A stretch of 64,000 nt of DNA from an uncultured Mediterranea sp. (GTDB lineage Bacteria > Bacteroidota > Bacteroidia > Bacteroidales > Bacteroidaceae). Positions 58,045 to 64,000 of the stretch are shown here, piece by piece. Position numbers and translations under genes: made by a program. How positions within the stretch are numbered: the stretch's first letter is position 1; each line of letters opens with the position of its first letter. The stretch lies in assembly GCA_945831575.1 (NCBI GenBank), contig CAMACX010000011.1:1-64000 (forward strand). The letters are read 5' to 3'. The notes under the pieces were generated by a model that saw nothing but the letters and a program-made list of their open reading frames with translations, searched no databases and was not told the origin of the DNA.

Positions 58045-60026
58045 GAAATCCTTTCAGAAGGAACCAACTGCTGACAACGCTGCTGTTTACCCTACTGCTG
58101 CTTCTCACCTCCTCCACAGCATGGAGTCTGCCAAGCCCATCCGTTGTGGAGAAGCTACGTTCCGAAGCCAACGCCCTGCCTCCAGGTAAGGAGCGGTTGG
58201 AATTGTTGCGCAAGGTGGTACGCTCCACACAGATGAGCAAAGAGGGCATCGACGATACCCGCCAGTTGCTCCACGAAGCACAGGAAGCTAACAACGACAG
58301 CTTGATCGCCTATAGTGTAGCCTTCCTCGTCAATCATCTCTTTGCCCAAAGCGAACGCGACATCGACAGCATACGTTACTGGACCTCGTACGCCCTGCCC
58401 ATAGCACACCGCTGCCAATACTGGGGCATGTACTTCCAGATGAAATACACCCTCATACAGACCTACATCTATGCACACTCCTACGAGTATGCCAAAGATG
58501 AAGCACGGCAGATGGTGTCTGAAGCCAAAGAGCAACAAGCCGTCACAGGACAACTTATCGCCTACAGTTGTCTAGCCATTGCTTACTACAGTACCCAGCA
58601 ATGGAAAGAGACGGAAGAGGCCTTGAAGAATGCCCACGACCTGTTCAGCCAGAATCCCCCCATGGCCAACAAGATTTCAGTGCTCAAGCTGACACTGACC
58701 TACCTGAATGCGGTCAACCGCTATGCCGACATGAAGCCCTACCTCACCGAACTCAGGCAAGAGCTCAATCAGATGGTGAGCCAGATACCCTCCATGGCCA
58801 AGGCGCTCAACGACTACTTCATGTTGCTGGAGTGCTACAGCATCAGCATGCACGTACACTGCAACGAGCTGGATCAAGCGGATGAACATATCTCCCAATT
58901 CCAGCTATACCAGAAGAAGGTAAACTATCAGCCCTACTACATCATCTACACGCAAGCGCTCACTTCCTACTACATGGCTCGCAAAGCGTATGATGAAGCC
59001 CTCGCCCTCAATGACAGTGCCCTCAAGCGCATCAAGGAGTTCCGTAACCGAGGCAAAGACTACATCTACTGCATGGAGCAGCGGGGCGACATCTACTACA
59101 ACCTGGGGAATTACAAGGAGGCACATCACCTCTATGAACAGGCTGAAGCCAAACGCGACTCGCTCACCAAAGTCATCACCGACATGCAGCTGGACGAATA
59201 CCGCAGCATGTATAAGATGGACCGCCTCAAGCTGGAGAAGGAGCGGCTGGGACAACGTGTGCTACGCATCATACTAGTCGCCGTACTGCTCATCGCAGCT
59301 GTAGCTGTACCCTCCGTCATCTACATCTACCACATCAAACGCCGGCTGCAGAAGAACCGTAAGAGAGCCCGGGAAGCCATGCTCCAAGCTAAACAGGCCA
59401 ACGATGCCAAACGCGACTTTCTGGGAGCCATGAGCCATGCCATCCGTGTGCCGCTCAACAGCGTGGTAGGCTTCTCGCAGATTATGTCAAGCGAGGAGGA
59501 GCTGAGCGAAGAGGAGCGCAAAGAGTATGCTGGCATCATCAAGCGCAATACCACGCTGCTCATGTATCAGGTAAACAGTGTACTCGACCTGTCGCGACTG
59601 GAAGCCGGAATGACCAAGTGGCAGATGGCTGACTGCGACCTGATAGAGCTGTTACAGCAAAGTGTATGCAAGGTATCTTACCTCCATCCGGCCCTCACAT
59701 TGCACCACTCCCTGCCACCCGTCACCTGCCCTGTCCATACAGACCCCATGCGCATGCAGCAACTCTTTGAGAGCACCCTCTGCGGTGTGGAGGTAGGCAT
59801 ACTGGCCACAGGTGAGGTGACACTGACTGTCTATGTAGAGGGCAACACACTGCATGCCACCGTCAAAGGCTCCCCCCTGGCCCGTGCCGAAGAACAGAAC
59901 CAACGCCGCAACCTGCGCCACAAGATCAATCAGCTCACACTGGCCTACTTTGGCGGCAGCTATGAGGTCGATTTGAAGACCCAGACAGTCAAGTTCAGCT
60001 ACCCCTTGAACCAGGACAAAGGATAA
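58041..60026 (+). CDS. TPR-containing degenerate histidine kinase B2 (paralog of B1)
   Basis: TPR-like helices, TM, FLGAMSHAIRVPLNSVVGFSQIMS; degenerate ATPase region; ATGA overlap with A2. Confidence 0.88.
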   Translation: MRNPFRRNQLLTTLLFTLLLLLTSSTAWSLPSPSVVEKLRSEANALPPGKERLELLRKVVRSTQMSKEGIDDTRQLLHEAQEANNDSLIAYSVAFLVNHLFAQSERDIDSIRYWTSYALPIAHRCQYWGMYFQMKYTLIQTYIYAHSYEYAKDEARQMVSEAKEQQAVTGQLIAYSCLAIAYYSTQQWKETEEALKNAHDLFSQNPPMANKISVLKLTLTYLNAVNRYADMKPYLTELRQELNQMVSQIPSMAKALNDYFMLLECYSISMHVHCNELDQADEHISQFQLYQKKVNYQPYYIIYTQALTSYYMARKAYDEALALNDSALKRIKEFRNRGKDYIYCMEQRGDIYYNLGNYKEAHHLYEQAEAKRDSLTKVITDMQLDEYRSMYKMDRLKLEKERLGQRVLRIILVAVLLIAAVAVPSVIYIYHIKRRLQKNRKRAREAMLQAKQANDAKRDFLGAMSHAIRVPLNSVVGFSQIMSSEEELSEEERKEYAGIIKRNTTLLMYQVNSVLDLSRLEAGMTKWQMADCDLIELLQQSVCKVSYLHPALTLHHSLPPVTCPVHTDPMRMQQLFESTLCGVEVGILATGEVTLTVYVEGNTLHATVKGSPLARAEEQNQRRNLRHKINQLTLAYFGGSYEVDLKTQTVKFSYPLNQDKG

Positions 60027-60139
60027 CTTAGACCTTGACCTGAGATAAATAACGTAGAATAATTGACTTAAGAAGGGGCAAAATTGCTAATTGTGCAACA
60101 AAAGGATGAATTTTTCCACTCTATTCGCACTTTTTTCTC

Positions 60140-60147
60140 TAATTTTG
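60140..60147 (+). promoter_or_regulatory. Putative -7 box TAATTTTG for maeB
   Basis: Matches TAnnTTTG, 36 nt upstream of ATG. Confidence 0.45.
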
Positions 60148-60182
60148 CGGCGATTTAACGTACAAACTTAAAATCGAAGCAT

Positions 60183-62474
60183 ATGGTAAAGATTACAAAA
60201 GAAGCCGCTTTGCTCTATCACGCACAGGGCAAACCCGGTAAGATTGAAGTAGTGCCCACCAAGCCCTACAGTACGCAGACCGACCTCTCGCTAGCCTACT
60301 CGCCCGGCGTGGCCGAGCCCTGTCTGGAGATAGAGAAGAACCCGCAGGATGCATACAAATACACGGCAAAGGGTAATCTGGTGGCCGTCATCTCGAATGG
60401 AACCGCTGTACTGGGACTGGGTGACATCGGTGCTATGGCCGGCAAACCGGTGATGGAAGGCAAGGGCCTGCTGTTTAAGATTTACGGCGGCATCGACGTG
60501 TTTGACATTGAAGTGAACGAGAAAGATCCCGATAAATTCATTGAGGCCGTGAAGGCCATCGCCCCTACCTTTGGCGGCATCAACCTGGAAGATATTAAGG
60601 CTCCTGAATGTTTTGAGATTGAGCGCAGGCTGAAGGCCGAACTCGATATCCCCGTGATGCACGACGACCAGCACGGCACAGCCATCATCTCCAGCGCCGG
60701 ACTGCTCAATGCACTACAGGTGGCCGGCAAGAAGATTGAAGAGGTTAAGATTGTGGTCAATGGTGCCGGTGCAGCGGCCATCTCATGTACGAAGCTCTAC
60801 GAAGCCCTGGGTGCTACCCATGAGAATATCCTGATGCTCGACTCGAAGGGCGTCATCACCAGCGACCGCGAAGGGCTCAACGAGATGAAGCGCTACTTTG
60901 CCACCGAGCGCCGTAATGTCTACACACTGGAAGAGGCCGTCAAGGGAGCTGATGTCTTCCTCGGTCTCTCGAAAGGCAACGTGCTGACACAGGATATGAT
61001 CCGCAGCATGGCCGACCATCCCATCGTCTTTGCCCTGGCCAATCCTGTACCCGAAATCTCGTACGAAGATGCCATGGCTGCACGCCCCGATGTATTGATG
61101 TCAACGGGCCGGAGTGACTATCCCAATCAGATCAACAACGTCATCGGCTTCCCCTACATCTTCCGCGGTGCCCTCGACGTAGCAGCTACCGCTATCAACG
61201 AAGAGATGAAGCTGGCTGCCGTACAGGCCATCGCCGACTTGGCCAAGCAACCCGTACCCGACATCGTCAACGAGGTCTATCACGTCAACAACTTCACCTT
61301 CGGTCCTGACTATTTCATTCCCAAGCCGGTAGATCCACGCCTCATCACCGAGGTGTCGATGGCCGTGGCCCGTGCTGCCATGGAGAGTGGTGTGGCCCGC
61401 AAGCCTATCACCGACTGGGAGGCTTACCGCCAGCACCTCAAGGAGTTGATGGGCCAGGAGAGCAAGCTGACACGCCAGCTGCGCGATACAGCCCGGCGCA
61501 ATCCGCAACGTGTGGTCTTTGCTGAGGGCATTCACCCCAACATGCTGAAGGCTGCTGTTGAAGCCCGCGCTGAAGGCATCTGTTACCCCATCCTCCTGGG
61601 CAATGATGAAGCCATCACCAAGCTGGCCGCCGAACTGGAACTGAGCCTGGAAGGCATCGAGATTGTCAACCTGCGCCACCCCAACGAGGCTCCCCGCCGC
61701 GAGCGCTACGCCCGTATCATGGCTGAGAAGCGTGCCCGCGAAGGGGTGACCTATGAAGAGGCCAATGACAAGATGTTTGAGCGCAACTACTTCGGCATGA
61801 TGATGGTAGAGACAGGCGAAGCAGATGCCTTCATCACCGGCCTTTACACCAAGTACAGCAACACCATCAAGGTAGCCAAAGAGGTTATCGGCATCCGTCC
61901 CTGCTACCAGCACTTCGGCACCATGCACATCCTCAACTCCAAGAAGGGCACCTTCTTTCTGGCTGATACGCTCATCAACCGCCATCCGGACACAGAGACG
62001 CTGATTGACGTAGCCCGCCTTACCGAAGAGACTGTGCGCTTCTTCAACCACACCCCTGTGATGGCCATGCTGAGCTACAGCAACTTCGGCGCAGACCCAG
62101 AGGGTAGCCCACAGAAGGTACATGAAGCAGTGGATTACATGCAGAGCCACTACCCCGAACTGGCCATTGACGGCGAGATGCAGGTCAACTTTGCCATGAA
62201 TCGCGAGTTGCGAGACAAGAAGTACCCCTTCACCCGCCTGAAAGGTAAGGATGTCAACACCCTGATTTTCCCCAACCTGAGCTCAGCCAATGCCGCCTAT
62301 CAGCTGCTGCAGACCATGAACACGGACGCTGAGATTATCGGTCCTATCCAGATGGGTCTGAACAAGCCAATTCACTTCACCGACTTTGAGAGTTCGGTTC
62401 GCGACATCGTCAACCTCACCGCCGTGGCGGTCATTGATGCGGTGGTAGCCAAGAAGAAGAGCTGCCAAGGGTAA
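60183..62474 (+). CDS. maeB: NADP-dependent malic enzyme with C-terminal phosphotransacetylase-like domain
   Basis: [40 protein letters not shown]-like C-terminus [15 protein letters not shown]. Confidence 0.95.
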   Translation: MVKITKEAALLYHAQGKPGKIEVVPTKPYSTQTDLSLAYSPGVAEPCLEIEKNPQDAYKYTAKGNLVAVISNGTAVLGLGDIGAMAGKPVMEGKGLLFKIYGGIDVFDIEVNEKDPDKFIEAVKAIAPTFGGINLEDIKAPECFEIERRLKAELDIPVMHDDQHGTAIISSAGLLNALQVAGKKIEEVKIVVNGAGAAAISCTKLYEALGATHENILMLDSKGVITSDREGLNEMKRYFATERRNVYTLEEAVKGADVFLGLSKGNVLTQDMIRSMADHPIVFALANPVPEISYEDAMAARPDVLMSTGRSDYPNQINNVIGFPYIFRGALDVAATAINEEMKLAAVQAIADLAKQPVPDIVNEVYHVNNFTFGPDYFIPKPVDPRLITEVSMAVARAAMESGVARKPITDWEAYRQHLKELMGQESKLTRQLRDTARRNPQRVVFAEGIHPNMLKAAVEARAEGICYPILLGNDEAITKLAAELELSLEGIEIVNLRHPNEAPRRERYARIMAEKRAREGVTYEEANDKMFERNYFGMMMVETGEADAFITGLYTKYSNTIKVAKEVIGIRPCYQHFGTMHILNSKKGTFFLADTLINRHPDTETLIDVARLTEETVRFFNHTPVMAMLSYSNFGADPEGSPQKVHEAVDYMQSHYPELAIDGEMQVNFAMNRELRDKKYPFTRLKGKDVNTLIFPNLSSANAAYQLLQTMNTDAEIIGPIQMGLNKPIHFTDFESSVRDIVNLTAVAVIDAVVAKKKSCQG

Positions 62475-62502
62475 GAAGCACAGCCCAAGACAAAGTAAAT
62501 GA

Positions 62503-63495
62503 TTAGAAGACGTTCACCTCACGCACGAGGTGGACACCATATCTCTCTTCAACGGAGCGGATAATCTCTTCCGAAAGGTGGTAGATGTCCGCTCCTGTTG
62601 CATGTCCACGGTTGATGAGCACCAGGGCCTGCTTCTCATAGACTGCCGCATCCCCCATGCTCCGCTCCTTCCATCCACATTGCTCGATGAGCCAACCGGC
62701 TGAGAGCTTCACACGTCCATCAGCTGTGGGATAGACCGGTAGCAGAGGATAGCGCAGCTTCAGCGCCTCAGCCTGAGCGGACGGGACAAAGGGGTTGGTA
62801 AAGAAGCTGCCTGCATTGCCTAGTTCGGCGGGGTCGGGCAACTTGGAGCGACGTAGGTCAATTACGGCTTGACGCACGGTCAGAAGCGTACAGGGTGAGC
62901 TGCTACGAGCCAGTTGCTCAGCCAGTCCACGATAGCTCAGATTAGGGATGCCGCTCTTGGAGAGACGGATGACCACCTCGGTCAGTGCGAAGTGCTTCAT
63001 CCCAGGCTGCTTGAAGAGAGAGTGACGGTAGCTATAGTTGCACTCCTCCCGACTCCAGCTTTGCACCTGGCCTGTATATAGATCCACCCCATGCACCGAA
63101 TAGATGACATCAGCCACCTCTGCTCCATAGGCACCTATATTTTGCACCGCTGCACTGCCTACCTCACCGGGTATCAGCGAGAGGTTCTCAATCCCCTGCC
63201 AGCCGTGATTCACAGCGTACTCCACCAGTTCGTCCCAACATACACCTGCTCCAACAGCAAGCATCACCTGCCGGTCGTCTTCCTCCTTCCGATGAATGTA
63301 GCGAATCTCTGAGTGGAGCACTGTGCCCTCGTAATCCTTGGTGAAGAGCAAGTTACTTCCTGCTCCGATGTGAAGCCATGGAGCCTTGAGTTGCCCCTCG
63401 GAGATGAATAATTGCAACTCCTCCACCGAATGGTAGCTGAGCCACTGGTTGGCATAGACCTGTATGCCAAATGTATTGGGTATCTGATGTTTCAT
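62503..63495 (-). CDS. murB: UDP-N-acetylmuramate dehydrogenase
   Basis: LHIGAGSNLLFTKDYEGTVLHSEI, GIENLSLIPGEVGSAAVQNIGAYGAEV, GNAGSFFTNPFV. Confidence 0.94.
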   Translation of the reverse strand: MKHQIPNTFGIQVYANQWLSYHSVEELQLFISEGQLKAPWLHIGAGSNLLFTKDYEGTVLHSEIRYIHRKEEDDRQVMLAVGAGVCWDELVEYAVNHGWQGIENLSLIPGEVGSAAVQNIGAYGAEVADVIYSVHGVDLYTGQVQSWSREECNYSYRHSLFKQPGMKHFALTEVVIRLSKSGIPNLSYRGLAEQLARSSSPCTLLTVRQAVIDLRRSKLPDPAELGNAGSFFTNPFVPSAQAEALKLRYPLLPVYPTADGRVKLSAGWLIEQCGWKERSMGDAAVYEKQALVLINRGHATGADIYHLSEEIIRSVEERYGVHLVREVNVF

Positions 63496-63540
63496 TACTA
63501 TTCTATCTATTGTATAAAGCTGCGTTGTCATTTTCTAGAA

Positions 63541-64000
63541 TCATCGACGCTGAATCTTCGCCCCCAGTGCATTGAGGCGTTGCTCGATGTGTTGGTAACC
63601 GCGGTCTATCTGCTGGATATTGCTGATTTCACTCACGCCCTCGGCACTCATGGCGGCTATCAGCATGGCTATGCCGGCACGGATGTCGGGCGAAGCCATG
63701 CGCCCGGCATGAAGCGGCTTCTGGTGGTCGTTGCCTACCACCACCGCCCTGTGTGGATCGCAAAGGATAATCTGTGCTCCCATCTCAATGAGCCGATCGA
63801 CAAAGAAGAGGCGGCTCTCGAACATCTTCTGGTGAATGAGTACCGTACCCTTGGCCTGTGTAGCCACCACGAGCATCACGCTCAGCAGATCGGGTGTAAG
63901 CCCAGGCCAGGGGGCATCGGCCAACGTCAAGATGGAGCCGTCCATGAAAGTGTCTATCTCATAATGGTCGTGCGCAGGGATGTAGAGGTCCTCACCTCGC
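63541..64000 (-). CDS. murA: UDP-N-acetylglucosamine 1-carboxyvinyltransferase, C-terminal part (5' end outside window)
   Basis: [91 protein letters not shown]. Confidence 0.92.
   Translation of the reverse strand, partial: RGEDLYIPAHDHYEIDTFMDGSILTLADAPWPGLTPDLLSVMLVVATQAKGTVLIHQKMFESRLFFVDRLIEMGAQIILCDPHRAVVVGNDHQKPLHAGRMASPDIRAGIAMLIAAMSAEGVSEISNIQQIDRGYQHIEQRLNALGAKIQRR

Noticed and set aside
61101-62150. 349-aa minus-strand ORF opposite maeB
   Set aside because: Antisense shadow of maeB; composition typical of reverse-read high-GC coding DNA.

Overview
The window looks like Bacteroidales chromosome. Evidence: conserved gene order such as lptE/sigma-54 activator/pdxA and CNNM-like/lptC/TPR/OMP/coaX, many SPII-type lipoproteins, TAnnTTTG-type -7 boxes, paired S46 dipeptidyl-peptidases, and TPR histidine kinases. 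Most of it is dense housekeeping DNA: mrp, trmB, uvrA, secG, pdxA, rlmN, ppiD-like, coaX, ppx/ppk1/porin/Pit, ABC transporter, maeB, murB, murA. Three areas stand out. (1) 52.5-60.0 kb holds two tandem copies of a translationally coupled pair. In each, a short, catalytically intact membrane histidine kinase without a TPR sensor is followed, with an ATGA overlap, by a TPR-bearing pseudo-kinase. The pseudo-kinase H-box is SHAIRVPL instead of SHEIRTPL and its ATP-binding motifs are gone; metY lies between the two pairs. This is my best candidate for an undescribed system. (2) 5.1-11.8 kb is an accessory patch of COG1672/DUF234-like AAA ATPases with an E-x-K nuclease-like tail. It includes a ~154-bp direct repeat that has fused the promoter and first 23 codons of one ATPase to a thioredoxin-like lipoprotein, plus a frameshifted gene remnant. 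(3) There are several families of non-coding structure: a ~255-285 bp dispersed palindromic element present twice, a GC-rich hairpin family, TGATTAR heptad arrays at gene boundaries, tandem 17-bp palindromes upstream of a REC-Fis regulator, and other operator-like or hairpin elements. No CRISPR array, rRNA, confident tRNA or transposase was recognised. Everything here was read by eye; no database search was run.
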